Shown in pieces: positions 18,308 through 27,649 of a stretch of 47,468 nt of DNA (position 1 is its first letter; every line of letters starts with the position of its first letter). Location: contig QCTA01000001.1 in NCBI GenBank assembly GCA_003211335.1, forward strand, positions 1-47,468, in the 5' to 3' direction. Made by a program: the position numbers and the translations under genes. The notes under the pieces were generated by a model, which did no database searches, had not been told where the DNA came from, and worked only from the letters and a program-made list of their open reading frames with translations. Source of the DNA: Prochlorococcus sp. AG-670-O11 (GTDB lineage: Bacteria > Cyanobacteriota > Cyanobacteriia > PCC-6307 > Cyanobiaceae).

Positions 18308-18613
18308 TTGTTTCAAAACTATTTACCCATTTTAGATCTTACGTTAGGAATTCTTCTATCATTTCTAACGCTAGTCTTTCTAATAAGATTAATATTAACT
18401 TGGTATCCAAAAGTTAATTTAAATAAGGGTTTTTTGTTATTGATCGCAATCCCAACAAGTTCCATTTTAAACTTTACAAAAAAAATGATTCCTCCCATTG
18501 GAGGAGTCGATATCGGTCCGGTTATTTGGATAGGGATAATAAGCTTTCTAAGAGAAATACTTGTTGGTCAGCAAGGTTTAATCAAATTAGCCATACAAAA
18601 GAGTATTAGTTAA
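18308..18613 (+). CDS. YggT family membrane protein
   Basis: 101 residues with two hydrophobic segments (about 10-30 and 75-90) and the YggT pattern: LIRLILTWYPKVN, then IPTSSILNFTKKMIPPIGGVDIGPVIWI. YggT-type proteins (CcmB/YlmG relatives) are linked in plastids and cyanobacteria to division or thylakoid organisation and to cytochrome b6 haem attachment; the exact role here is not known. The start is TTG at 18308; an in-frame stop lies at 18290-18292 and there is no ATG in between. Convergent with accC. Confidence 0.85.
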   Translation: MFQNYLPILDLTLGILLSFLTLVFLIRLILTWYPKVNLNKGFLLLIAIPTSSILNFTKKMIPPIGGVDIGPVIWIGIISFLREILVGQQGLIKLAIQKSIS

Positions 18614-18631
18614 GAAAACATAATATCTCAT

Positions 18632-19981
18632 TTAATAGTTAGGTAATAATTCTTCTTCAACATATTTTGTATGGATTTTACCTTGCATAAATTTCTTTTT
18701 ATTTAAAAGAGTCAAATGAAAGTTAATTGTAGTTGGAATTCCTGTTACAGCACATTCATTTAAAGCTCTATTCATTCTTTTTATAGCAGTTTTGCGGTCT
18801 GTACCCCAAACTATTAATTTACCTATAAGAGAATCATAAAATGGAGGAATTTCATACCCAGTATATACATGGCTATCAACCCTTACACCAGGTCCCCCAG
18901 GAGGAAGCCATCCAGTAATTTTTCCAGGAGAGGGACGAAAATTATGTGAAGGATCCTCAGCATTAATTCTGCATTCAATAGCATGACCATTTAGTTGAAT
19001 ATCATCTTGAGTAAAACCTAAATTATCACCTCCAGCTATTTTGATTTGTTCAGCAATTAGATCAACCCCAGTAACCATTTCAGTTACGGGATGTTCTACT
19101 TGAATCCTAGTGTTCATCTCCATAAAGTAAAAATTATTATCGTCATCAACTAAAAATTCGACCGTTCCCGCTCCTTCGTAACAAATACTTTTAGCAGCAG
19201 CAATGGCTGCGTTACCCATTTTTTTTCTAAGAGCATGGTTTATAGCTGGACTAGGAGACTCCTCTAATAATTTTTGATGTCTCCTCTGTACAGAACAATC
19301 TCTTTCTCCAAGATGAACTACATTACCTGACCTATCAGCAAGGATTTGTATTTCTACATGCCTTGGCTTTTTTATAAATTTCTCCATATATAAACCATCA
19401 TTGCCAAATGCAGCTTCTGCTTCTCCTTGCGCTGCTTTAAACATTTTTTCTAAATTTGCTTTATTTTCAACCAATCTCATTCCTCTACCTCCACCTCCAG
19501 CAGTCGCTTTTATAATGACAGGATATCCAATCTCATCTGCCATTTGATGAGCCTCTTCAACACTCGACAATAAGCCTTTACTTCCTGGAACAGTGGGGAC
19601 GCCTACTCTCTCCATTGTCTCTTTAGCAGTAGATTTATCTCCCATTGATCTAATTGCATTAGGAGATGGTCCAATAAAAATTATGCCATGATCATTACAC
19701 ATTTCCGCAAATTTATCATTCTCCGCGAGAAAACCATAACCTGGATGGATAGCATCAACCCCTCTTGATGTAGCAGCAGCTAAAATATTCGGAATATTTA
19801 AATAACTCTTGTTACTAAGTGAGTCCCCGACACATACCGCTTCATCTGCTAATTGCACATGTAATGCCTTTTTATCTACAGTGCTATAAACAGCAACAGT
19901 TGCAATATCAAGCTCTCTACAACTTCTGATAATTCGTAAAGCTATTTCTCCACGATTAGCAATTAAAACTTTTTCAACCAT
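18632..19981 (-). CDS. accC: Acetyl-CoA carboxylase biotin carboxylase subunit
   Basis: 449 residues, normal length. It carboxylates biotin on BCCP with ATP and bicarbonate, the first step of fatty acid synthesis. Seen: [18 protein letters not shown] at the N-terminus, [10 protein letters not shown], the ATP-grasp glycine loop [28 protein letters not shown], and the catalytic/binding [15 protein letters not shown]. Single gene; the other acc subunits are not in the window. Confidence 0.97.
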   Translation of the reverse strand: MVEKVLIANRGEIALRIIRSCRELDIATVAVYSTVDKKALHVQLADEAVCVGDSLSNKSYLNIPNILAAATSRGVDAIHPGYGFLAENDKFAEMCNDHGIIFIGPSPNAIRSMGDKSTAKETMERVGVPTVPGSKGLLSSVEEAHQMADEIGYPVIIKATAGGGGRGMRLVENKANLEKMFKAAQGEAEAAFGNDGLYMEKFIKKPRHVEIQILADRSGNVVHLGERDCSVQRRHQKLLEESPSPAINHALRKKMGNAAIAAAKSICYEGAGTVEFLVDDDNNFYFMEMNTRIQVEHPVTEMVTGVDLIAEQIKIAGGDNLGFTQDDIQLNGHAIECRINAEDPSHNFRPSPGKITGWLPPGGPGVRVDSHVYTGYEIPPFYDSLIGKLIVWGTDRKTAIKRMNRALNECAVTGIPTTINFHLTLLNKKKFMQGKIHTKYVEEELLPNY

Positions 19982-20287
19982 TACAAAATTAAATTGAAGA
20001 AATGAAAATGAATTTAAATCGAAAATACTTTAAAAAGTATTCAATCAACCTTTTTGAATTTCAAGAATTCATTGGTTAACAATACAACCTAGAACGTTAT
20101 ATGTGGATAAATATTTATTTATGCAATAGAAAAATAATTTATTATAAGAATTTACAACTTAGTTGATTAAAAATTAATCTTTTAAAGAATTTAAACTAAA
20201 CAGATTAATAAATATTATCGCAATTTATTTCGATTAATGTATGATAATTTGGTAGTTTAAGAACACACCCGTGCTCTCAAACCCTTT
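19982..20287. other. 306-base intergenic stretch before tRNA-Leu
   Basis: Very A+T-rich. The longest plausible small frame on the + strand begins ATG at about 20003 and encodes only about 25 residues, with no recognisable pattern. A TATGAT hexamer at 20240-20245 could be the -10 of the tRNA promoter, but no good -35 is seen. Otherwise I see no gene; it probably holds the divergent accC and tRNA-Leu control regions. Confidence 0.5.
20240..20245 (+). promoter_or_regulatory. Possible -10 element of the tRNA-Leu gene
   Basis: TATGAT lies 43 bases before the mature tRNA 5' end, which would leave a leader of about 35 bases. No convincing -35 hexamer is seen 15-19 bases upstream, so this is only a candidate. 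Confidence 0.3.
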
Positions 20288-20369
20288 GCGGACGTGGCGG
20301 AATTGGTAGACGCGCACGTCTAAGGAGCGTGTGGCTTAGGCCTTGCGAGTTCAAGTCTCGCCGTCCGCA
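20288..20369 (+). tRNA. trnL-AAG: tRNA-Leu, anticodon AAG
   Basis: 82 bases, class II. Acceptor stem GCGGACG (20288-20294) pairs fully with CGTCCGC (20362-20368), discriminator A at 20369. The D arm is GGCGGAATTGGTAGACGC. Anticodon stem CACGT/GCGTG encloses loop CTAAGGA (20320-20326), giving anticodon AAG at 20322-20324 with G37. A long variable arm (GGC/GCC stem) and T arm GCGAG-TTCAAGT-CTCGC follow. CCA is not encoded. A at the wobble position would be deaminated to inosine to read CUU, CUC and CUA. Confidence 0.95.
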
Positions 20370-20394
20370 TTTAATGTATTTTGAATTGACTGCA

Positions 20395-21663
20395 ATGAAA
20401 AAAAAATCAGTTGCAGTGGTAATTATCTCTAATGGACCTGGAGAATTATCAACTTGGGTCAAGCCAGTCCTTGATTATCTAAATAAGATAAATGATTCCA
20501 ATAACAATATTGATAAATTAAAATTCTCAATAAGATTAGTTTTAGTGCCTTGTCCAAATGCTACTGGCAAAGAATATGAAGTTGCTAAATCATGGGGAAA
20601 ATTTGAATTAATTACCAGAGCAAAGACTTTTCATAAATTGTTAATAAAGCCCTCTCAATTTGCAAACTGGCCTCAAAAAGGGATAGTTATTTTTCTTGGA
20701 GGCGATCAATTTTGGAGTGTACTTCTGGCAAGAAGATTAGGTTATGCAAATATCACATATGCTGAATGGGTTTCACGATGGCCACGTTGGAACGACGTAA
20801 TTGCAACAATGAATAAAAACGTTAAGAAAAGTGTCCCTTCAAAATATAGATATAAATGTAAAGTTATTGGCGATTTAATGGCAGACATCACATACAACAA
20901 AGAAGTTTCTTTAAATCTTGCAGGTGACAATTGGATTGCTTTACTACCAGGTTCTAAAAAAGCAAAACTATCTGTAGGTATTCCTTACTTTCTTGAAATG
21001 GCTGATCATATTTATAACAACAATAAGAATATTAATTTAATCATTCCTATGGCACCAACTACAAGTACAAGCGAATATTTATTCTTTCAAAGTTCTAAAA
21101 ATCCTATTACAAAGCATTATTCATCGAAAATAAAATGCATTGAAAATATTAAAAATTCAATTTTTGACTATGTTATTAAAACCTCAAATAATACAAAAAT
21201 TTATGTAATTAATAAACACCCTTGCTATGAAGTACTAAAAAAATGCGATCTTGCAATTACCACAGTTGGAGCAAATACTGCTGAATTAGCTGCACTTACT
21301 ATACCTATGATAGTTGTTCTCCCAACTCAACATTTAAATGCAATGAACGCTTGGGACGGTATCTTCGGAATAATTGGAAAAATTTCTTTCATCAATAAAT
21401 TCTTTAGTTTTTTAATTAAAAATTGGTATTTAAAGCAGAAAAAATATTTTGCATGGCCAAATATAAAAGCTAATAAGTTAATTATTCCGGAAAGGATAGG
21501 CAACATTTCACCCAAGCAAATCGCCGATGAAGCTCTATTTCTGATAAAAAATAAAAAATATTTAAAAGAGCAAAAAAATAATTTATCAAAACAACGAGGG
21601 GAAACTGGAGCTGTTGAAAAATTAGCTTATATTATCTTTAATGCGATCAAAAAACTTAATTAA
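20395..21663 (+). CDS. Lipid-A-disaccharide synthase-like glycosyltransferase (LpxB-related)
   Basis: 422 residues from ATG 20395 (MKKKSVAVVIISNGPGE). An in-frame ATG at 20374 would add seven residues but begins only 5 bases after the tRNA. GT-B fold signs are the N-terminal SNGPGELSTWVKPVLDYL, the middle LLPGSKKAKLSVGIPYFLEMA and the C-terminal TTVGANTAELAALTIPMIVVLP, all LpxB-like. Cyanobacteria carry such 'LpxB-related' proteins besides true LpxB; the sugar acceptor is unknown. Its position just behind tRNA-Leu suggests read-through transcription. Confidence 0.8.
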   Translation: MKKKSVAVVIISNGPGELSTWVKPVLDYLNKINDSNNNIDKLKFSIRLVLVPCPNATGKEYEVAKSWGKFELITRAKTFHKLLIKPSQFANWPQKGIVIFLGGDQFWSVLLARRLGYANITYAEWVSRWPRWNDVIATMNKNVKKSVPSKYRYKCKVIGDLMADITYNKEVSLNLAGDNWIALLPGSKKAKLSVGIPYFLEMADHIYNNNKNINLIIPMAPTTSTSEYLFFQSSKNPITKHYSSKIKCIENIKNSIFDYVIKTSNNTKIYVINKHPCYEVLKKCDLAITTVGANTAELAALTIPMIVVLPTQHLNAMNAWDGIFGIIGKISFINKFFSFLIKNWYLKQKKYFAWPNIKANKLIIPERIGNISPKQIADEALFLIKNKKYLKEQKNNLSKQRGETGAVEKLAYIIFNAIKKLN

Positions 21664-21674
21664 TTAATAAGTAA

Positions 21675-22697
21675 TTACCAAGGATCGTCAATATCAACAG
21701 ATTCTGATTGAGGTTTGTCTATAACTATTTTTTTCTCTTCGACAGGTTCAATATCTAAAGGTTCTTGTGACCTTTGAATTGGTCTCTTTGAAGCCCGATT
21801 AGAGATAGATTGACTTTGCACTATAGATTCTTTCTTATTTTCATAATCAATTCGATTTTCTAATTTCTCAGATAATTCATTATCCAGATAAAGTTGTTTT
21901 TTATTATTGTTTTGTTCTGTTGCAGTTTCAATTTCAACATATTCAAGTTCTTCTTCGTACTCTTCTTCTTCCAAAAATTCTTCTTCTTTCATTTCTTCCA
22001 TCAAATTATTTTGTTCTTCTGAGTCGGAACCTGATAATAGCTGATTCTCTACTGGAACAAGATTGGCTGAATATCTATTTGCTTCCCTCTCTTCCCAAGA
22101 AGAGCCCCCTACCCCAAGTTTCTCAAGTAATCCACTACTTAGTTGATTCAGTTTTTCTTCGGCACCTTCATAAACAATTATTCTGTCAGTACCGCTACTG
22201 ACTATCTCATCAACCGGAATTTCCCAAGTACTTAAAACACCTTCACCTAGAAGGGGAACTCCTACAGCACCCATTACAAGAGAAATTAAATCACCAGTCT
22301 CAATATCGAAAGAAAATCCAAGAACTCTTCCAAGAAGCTGACCAGATTCCGTAATTACCTGACAATTTATAACTTTCCCATATCTTTCAGGAGAAAAGCC
22401 GTCACTCAAAGAATCTAAAGAATCTACCAAGATTACATCACCAACCTGCTTTATGCTTTCAAGAGGCATCCATTTCGGTAATCCTGGCAAAAATCTTGTT
22501 AGAGGATTATCTCTAAGACCTAAAGCTACTACTTCTCTTCTATCAATATCAACAACTACTTCACCTACAACCCCTAATCTCCTACCAGTATCAGTGGTAA
22601 TGACCTGTGTACCCATAAGTTCCGACCTTAACCATAGACGTTCGCTAGGAACGGAATTACGACCATTATTATTTGTGGATGTGTTCGACAAAGTCAT
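21675..22697 (-). CDS. PRC-barrel domain protein with acidic low-complexity region
   Basis: 340 residues. Two PRC-barrel-like units are visible: residues about 20-95 (LWLRSELMGTQVITTDTGRRLG, VVVDIDRREVVALGLRD) and about 105-180 (VINCQVITESGQLLGRVLGFSFDIETGDLISLVM). From about residue 220 the protein is acidic and repetitive, with runs of E and EY (EEEEYEEELEYVEIE), then polar to the end. PRC barrels mediate contacts in photosynthetic reaction centres and RNA-processing proteins; this cyanobacterial family is of unknown function. On the minus strand, directly downstream of smc (45 bases). Confidence 0.8.
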   Translation of the reverse strand: MTLSNTSTNNNGRNSVPSERLWLRSELMGTQVITTDTGRRLGVVGEVVVDIDRREVVALGLRDNPLTRFLPGLPKWMPLESIKQVGDVILVDSLDSLSDGFSPERYGKVINCQVITESGQLLGRVLGFSFDIETGDLISLVMGAVGVPLLGEGVLSTWEIPVDEIVSSGTDRIIVYEGAEEKLNQLSSGLLEKLGVGGSSWEEREANRYSANLVPVENQLLSGSDSEEQNNLMEEMKEEEFLEEEEYEEELEYVEIETATEQNNNKKQLYLDNELSEKLENRIDYENKKESIVQSQSISNRASKRPIQRSQEPLDIEPVEEKKIVIDKPQSESVDIDDPW

Positions 22698-22742
22698 TAA
22701 TATCTTTCTGCCATTCTGACGTAAAATTTAAAAAAAGTGAGA

Positions 22743-25700
22743 TTATGCAGCATTTGGTAATCCAATAACTTGAGTATTAGCACCTCTTGCTTGAGCTACA
22801 CCAATTGTACGTTCAGAAGCACTTATCATAGGTCTTCTATGGCTTACGACTATAAATTGAGCATTTGATGACTGACTTGTTATTAATTTTGATAACCTTT
22901 CAACGTTAATTCCATCTAAAAAACTATCTACTTCATCTAATGCATAAAATGGAGAAGGCTTATATTTTTGCAAAGCGAATAGAAAACTTAAAGCGGTTAA
23001 TGATTTCTCTCCTCCTGACATTGAAGCTAATCTTCTAACATTTTTTCCTTTAGGATGAGCCACTAAAGTTAAACCTCCCTCCAAAGGAGCTTCTGGATTT
23101 TCTAGCTGAAGGAACCCGTCTCCATCAGATAAATTTGCAAAGATTTCTCTAAAATGTTTATCAACCTCTATAAATGCCTGCATAAATGCTTCTTGTCGCA
23201 TAGTTGAAACAGTTTCTATTCTTAATAACAATGCAGATCTTTCATTAGATAAAACTTCCAATCTTTCCATTAGGTCATTTAATCTTTGTGTCAAGTCCTC
23301 TAATTCATCTAAAGCTAACATATTCACCGGTTCTAAACTTTCCAATTTCGTATTAATAACTACGATCTCTGATTGTAATAAATCAAGAGTTATACTTTCA
23401 TATTCTCCAAAGCTGGGCAAAGGATCAGGTAGCTCTTTTTTATAATTTTCTAACTTGATAGTTTCGCTACGCATTTCCTCATGTAGGGAAATGACATCTC
23501 TTTCAAGATATTCCAACTTAACGGTAAACTGATTGATTTCTTGTCTTTTATTAGAGATAGATGAATTCAATTCATCCCTTTTTCTTCTTAGTATTCCAAG
23601 ATCCTTTTCAAGTAAGGACTTTTGATCATAAAGACTTGCGAGCTGTCTTTTGTAATCATCTCTTTTCTTTATCCAATCATTATGAGCATTAGAAAGCTCT
23701 TTAACTGATTCTTGTAGATTCTTTTCTTGTAGGGATATTAAATTCAATTGATTTTTAATACGTTCTTGATTTAAAACAAAGTGATTCTTTTTATTTAATA
23801 ATTCCTCTTTCTCTTGAATCAGTAATTCAAGTTTTTTATCTAACTTTTCAAAATCATTATTATGATCCATTAAAGAGGTTGTTTGATTATCTTCATAATT
23901 TTTTTTAAGGATCATCTCCTGTTCGTCCAACTTTTTTTTAAATGGTTTTATTTCATTTTGAATGAGATCCAACTTTTCATTTAATAAATTATTTTGAGTA
24001 GATAGCGTATCTAGCCTTTGATTATTGTCAACAATTCTTTGCATCAAAACTTTTAGAGAATTATTATTTACTTCAATTTCTTTATTTGATGATACGCAAT
24101 CCTCTAATATAAGCCTTTGATTTGAATTTAGTTTATTCAAGCTATTAGTTTTATTTAAAATATCATCATCTGATTTCTTCAAAGCCTCTTCAATGACAGA
24201 TAATCTTTGTTTTATTGGATCAGCCTCATCAATATCATTATTAATTCCGAACCTGTAAGCAAGATCTTTATTAACTTTACTCCCTCCGGTAATTGCACCG
24301 CTAACTTCCAATAGTTCTCCACTCAAAGTAACCATTCTAATTTTTTGTTTATATAATTTCGCCGACTCTAAATCTGCAAAGACTACTGTATCTCCAAAAA
24401 CGTATTTAAAAACATCAGCATAAATATCATCGCATTCAATTAAATTAATAGCTTTATCTACTAATCCATTCTCTTTATGATTTTCAAATCTTGTTAATGC
24501 ATAATTTTTTTTATAACTTTTAATTCTATTAAGTGGAAGAAAAGTTAATCTTCCTGCTTTCTTTTTTTTAAGAATTTCAATTGCTTTTGAAGCAATAGTG
24601 TCATTATCAACAACTATTTGTCCAAGTCTATTACCAGCTGCAATTTCCAATGCATATCTATACTTTTCATTTACTGCGCCCAATTGAGCAACATATCCAT
24701 GTATACCATCCAAACCAGCCTCTAAGAGAATTCTTAATGCATATGATCCCCTAGTTTCATTTAAAGCTTCTTTTCTACTTTCACATCTTGATAAATCCTT
24801 TTCAAGCCTTAATTGTTCGTTATTTAGTCTTATTTTGGTTTTATCTAACAAATCAATTTCAATTTTTAAAGAATTAATATCTGATCTAATACTGCTCAAG
24901 TTGCGATTCTTTATATCAGTTGATTTTCCATTTATTTGATTAAATTCTGATAGTTTTTGTTTTTCTAAGTTTAAAACATCAGTTTGAGATGATATTTCCT
25001 CTCTTTGAATATTAATTTGTATGATCTCCTCCTCAATATTCCGTTTACTAGATTCAAGAGGTTGGATTAAAGATCTTATATTTTCTAACTCATTATTCAA
25101 CTTAATACTTTGCTTTGAAAATTCACCTGATTCACCAGCAGCATCAGAAAGTTTTTTTCTAGATAACTTATGCTTTAAGGTTAAATCTTGTATCTCAACG
25201 TTTAATTGTTCTAAATTATTATCGTTAAAGTTCTCTTGTTGATTCTTTTCTAACTGGATATTCTTTTTAGAGATTGCAATATTATCACGTTGCTCTTGCA
25301 ATTTTATACCTTCCTCTTTATTAACAACAGATATTCTTTCTAATTCCCTTAAATTTGAATGTATACAGCCAATATCAGAATTTACTTTAATTAAGTTATC
25401 TTCTCCTTTCTCTTTTAACTCTGCAATCATCACATTCATTGCGTCCTGCAATACTTTTATTTCTTTAGTAAGAGATTCTTTTTTTTGATTAAATACAATC
25501 TTACTCTCATCTAATTGAATAGTTTTTTTCTTAATTAATTCAATATTTTGAACTTGTTTATTGTATAAAAGTACTTTTTCTATCTCCCTGATATGACATA
25601 GTTTTGTCTTTAGATCTTGATATTTTTTAGCTTTTTCACATTCTTTTTCAAGTTTTACTTTACTAGATTGCAATTCGTTTTCTAAAATCTCGCATCTTTC

Positions 25701-26333
25701 TTGTCTTTCGAAAACATCATTAAGTTTTGCATGCGTTTGTTCAATTCTGCTATCAAAAAGAGCTACACCTGCTAATTCATCAATGAGTTGTCTCCTTTCT
25801 TTATTATTCATGGATACTATTCTTGTGACATCTCCCTGCATCACTACATTACTGCCTTCTGGATCAACACTTATATCTCTGAGAACTCTCTGTATTTGTT
25901 GTAAAGTACACTGGCGTCCATCAGAAGTATAAGTCGATGCATAAGATCCACCAGGCATTAACCGCAATTTCCTAGAAACTACCCATTCTTTTTGATCTTT
26001 ATTAAGCGCAATATCTTCTTCTTCCATCTCCAAAGGAGGAATATCTTCTCTTTGCGACCAATCTTCGATATTGAATTTAACAGAAACAAATGTCTCAGAA
26101 GATTTACCTTCTTTTACTTTCGAATTATTTATTAAATCTGGTAATCTCTCTGCTCTCATACCTCTACTATTTGCCAACCCTAAACAAAACAAGATTCCGT
26201 CCAAAATATTACTTTTTCCAGATCCATTAGGACCAGTAACCACTGTAAAACCTTCTTCAAGAGGTATTTTTACACTTCCTCCGAAAGATTTAAAATTTTC
26301 AAACTCGACCTGATTGATGTGTACCAATCGCAA
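22743..26333 (-). CDS. smc: Chromosome segregation ATPase SMC
   Basis: 1196 residues, full bacterial SMC length. N-terminal ATPase lobe with Walker A GPNGSGKSNILD (about 34-45), Q-loop LQQIQRVL and DVTRIVSMNNKERRQ; long coiled coil (about 170-520); hinge (about 525-690) with SYALRILLEAGLDGIHGYV and VTLSGELLEVSGAITGG; second coiled coil; C-terminal lobe with signature LASMSGGEKSLTALSFLFAL and Walker B FYALDEVDSFLD, then VSHRRPM. It organises and segregates the chromosome with ScpA/ScpB, which are not in the window. Follows the LigD-like gene by 76 bases on the same strand. Confidence 0.97.
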   Translation of the reverse strand: MRLVHINQVEFENFKSFGGSVKIPLEEGFTVVTGPNGSGKSNILDGILFCLGLANSRGMRAERLPDLINNSKVKEGKSSETFVSVKFNIEDWSQREDIPPLEMEEEDIALNKDQKEWVVSRKLRLMPGGSYASTYTSDGRQCTLQQIQRVLRDISVDPEGSNVVMQGDVTRIVSMNNKERRQLIDELAGVALFDSRIEQTHAKLNDVFERQERCEILENELQSSKVKLEKECEKAKKYQDLKTKLCHIREIEKVLLYNKQVQNIELIKKKTIQLDESKIVFNQKKESLTKEIKVLQDAMNVMIAELKEKGEDNLIKVNSDIGCIHSNLRELERISVVNKEEGIKLQEQRDNIAISKKNIQLEKNQQENFNDNNLEQLNVEIQDLTLKHKLSRKKLSDAAGESGEFSKQSIKLNNELENIRSLIQPLESSKRNIEEEIIQINIQREEISSQTDVLNLEKQKLSEFNQINGKSTDIKNRNLSSIRSDINSLKIEIDLLDKTKIRLNNEQLRLEKDLSRCESRKEALNETRGSYALRILLEAGLDGIHGYVAQLGAVNEKYRYALEIAAGNRLGQIVVDNDTIASKAIEILKKKKAGRLTFLPLNRIKSYKKNYALTRFENHKENGLVDKAINLIECDDIYADVFKYVFGDTVVFADLESAKLYKQKIRMVTLSGELLEVSGAITGGSKVNKDLAYRFGINNDIDEADPIKQRLSVIEEALKKSDDDILNKTNSLNKLNSNQRLILEDCVSSNKEIEVNNNSLKVLMQRIVDNNQRLDTLSTQNNLLNEKLDLIQNEIKPFKKKLDEQEMILKKNYEDNQTTSLMDHNNDFEKLDKKLELLIQEKEELLNKKNHFVLNQERIKNQLNLISLQEKNLQESVKELSNAHNDWIKKRDDYKRQLASLYDQKSLLEKDLGILRRKRDELNSSISNKRQEINQFTVKLEYLERDVISLHEEMRSETIKLENYKKELPDPLPSFGEYESITLDLLQSEIVVINTKLESLEPVNMLALDELEDLTQRLNDLMERLEVLSNERSALLLRIETVSTMRQEAFMQAFIEVDKHFREIFANLSDGDGFLQLENPEAPLEGGLTLVAHPKGKNVRRLASMSGGEKSLTALSFLFALQKYKPSPFYALDEVDSFLDGINVERLSKLITSQSSNAQFIVVSHRRPMISASERTIGVAQARGANTQVIGLPNAA

Positions 26334-26409
26334 GTCACAATAGCTAAATAAGAATAGCTACTTTTGAAAAAATCTCAAGAGAATTATTAAGTTTTTTTCT
26401 AAAAACAAA

Positions 26410-26772
26410 TTAATTATTTGTCTTTAATCGACAAAAATTCCCTTCTATTACTAATAAACCTTTTAATAAGGTTCCATTCAATTTAATTTTGAGCTCTTGA
26501 GAATCTTGATTATGAGAAATATAAGAAAAATTTCCATGATCTATTCTTTTTACTAAACCTCTATTCTTAGAAAGCTGATATTCAACTCTAGAAAGCCACA
26601 CTAATCTATGATTTGGTTGTTTTCCAATTTTAACAAAACCTTTGTTGAGTAATGGAATTTCGTGAAATTTCCATGTAAAGCAATCTAATTTACCCTCAAC
26701 AAGAAAATCATAATGAATATCAATTAATTTTCTGCCAATAATTTTATGTTCGAGTAAAACCCATCGATTCAT
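26410..26772 (-). CDS. Stand-alone LigD 3'-phosphoesterase-like protein (120 aa)
   Basis: 120 residues. The layout resembles the N-terminal phosphoesterase domain of DNA ligase D (PF13298-type): WVLLEH (H9), HYDFLVEG (H20, Y21, D22), CFTWKFHEIP, then NHRLVWLSRVEYQLSKNRG and VKRIDHGNF, which matches the HR...YEG..SG.RG.V.R.D.G pattern of single-domain members. LigD phosphoesterases trim 3'-phosphate and ribonucleotide ends before joining. The conserved arginine two residues after the HYD aspartate in LigD is replaced by V here, so activity is uncertain. It sits just upstream of smc, in the same direction. The family call is by eye only. Confidence 0.55.
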   Translation of the reverse strand: MNRWVLLEHKIIGRKLIDIHYDFLVEGKLDCFTWKFHEIPLLNKGFVKIGKQPNHRLVWLSRVEYQLSKNRGLVKRIDHGNFSYISHNQDSQELKIKLNGTLLKGLLVIEGNFCRLKTNN

Positions 26773-26859
26773 TATCTAAAGCATCAAAAAAGTATTTTAT
26801 TTCAATAATCAAACATAAATTTGCGCTAACTTGTTACCTCAAATTTAAAAAGGAAAAAC

Positions 26860-26997
26860 CTAGTTTCCCGCATCAGGAACAAATCTCAAAGCAATAAATA
26901 GCAAACTACCAGCTCCTGCAATAGCTGCTGCTACCAATCCAAAATCAGTTGGAATTGTACGGGATGCAAAAATAATTGCTGCAAGTGTGATATCCAT
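26860..26997 (-). CDS. psb30: Probable photosystem II protein Psb30 (Ycf12)
   Basis: 45 residues, read from ATG 26997 to TAG 26860. It begins MDITLAAIIFASRTIPTDF and has a single membrane helix (GLVAAAIAGAGSLLFIALRF) ending in VPDAGN. The short size, single helix with small residues and C-terminal GN fit Psb30/Ycf12, a peripheral photosystem II subunit near cytochrome b559. The frame fills the gap between the LigD-like gene and the next operon. Size and context support a photosystem peptide; another small photosystem subunit is the main alternative. Confidence 0.65.
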   Translation of the reverse strand: MDITLAAIIFASRTIPTDFGLVAAAIAGAGSLLFIALRFVPDAGN

Positions 26998-27187
26998 GAT
27001 GAAATAAAAAACTTAATTTAATAAAATCAGTAATAGCTTAACAAAACCTTATTACAGAAAAGGGGAGATAAATAAAATGTAAATAAAATTTTATATGTCT
27101 AATATTTGATTATTAAAAACAAATCTAAATAGAAGGGTTTCAAATTAAGAAAATAAAGACTACTCTAAAAGAAATGAAGGTGGATTA

Positions 27188-27649
27188 ATGGAAGCTTTTC
27201 ATCCTCACAAAGAAATTAAAGAAACAGTTGATGATTCTGTACTGCCAGAGGAAGAAGGCGTATCAGAAAAATGGTTACGAGAAAAAATCGATAGTTTGAT
27301 TCCATTAATACAAGAAAAATGGCCTTCTATTGCAAAACAAACCCTTGAAACTGCGAAAGGAAGTATTGATGATTTAGTTGGAGTAATAGCAAGCCATACT
27401 GGATCTTCTAATAGTGGTATTAAAAATCAAATATTTCAAATCATTGATTCAATTCAGGAGAATAATTGGGAAATTACGGACAAAATAGAACCAATCGAGA
27501 GTCAATTAGAAGATTTACTAGATGAATTAAACAGCACATTAAGGCCAAAAATAGAAAACCCAATTAGAAAAAAACCAATTTTATCTATTGCAATTGCGGC
27601 AGGTATAGGACTATTTATAGGTAGTTTAATTAACAGCAGAAATAAATAA
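27188..27649 (+). CDS. YqjD/ElaB-like (DUF883-type) membrane-anchored protein
   Basis: 153 residues. Polar, helical N-terminal 125 residues with regular heptad-like spacing, then one C-terminal helix (LSIAIAAGIGLFIGSLINSR, about 131-150) with glycine-zipper spacing and a basic end, as in DUF883/YqjD proteins that anchor to the inner membrane. A Shine-Dalgarno-like AAGGTGG at 27176-27182 supports this ATG. It abuts the next gene (TAA followed directly by ATG), which is YqjE-like, so the pair parallels the yqjD-yqjE arrangement of other bacteria. Function unproven. Confidence 0.7.
   Translation: MEAFHPHKEIKETVDDSVLPEEEGVSEKWLREKIDSLIPLIQEKWPSIAKQTLETAKGSIDDLVGVIASHTGSSNSGIKNQIFQIIDSIQENNWEITDKIEPIESQLEDLLDELNSTLRPKIENPIRKKPILSIAIAAGIGLFIGSLINSRNK

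Noticed and set aside
20277..20462. 61-codon minus-strand frame across tRNA-Leu
   Set aside because: It runs through the tRNA and the start of the LpxB-like gene; explained by both.
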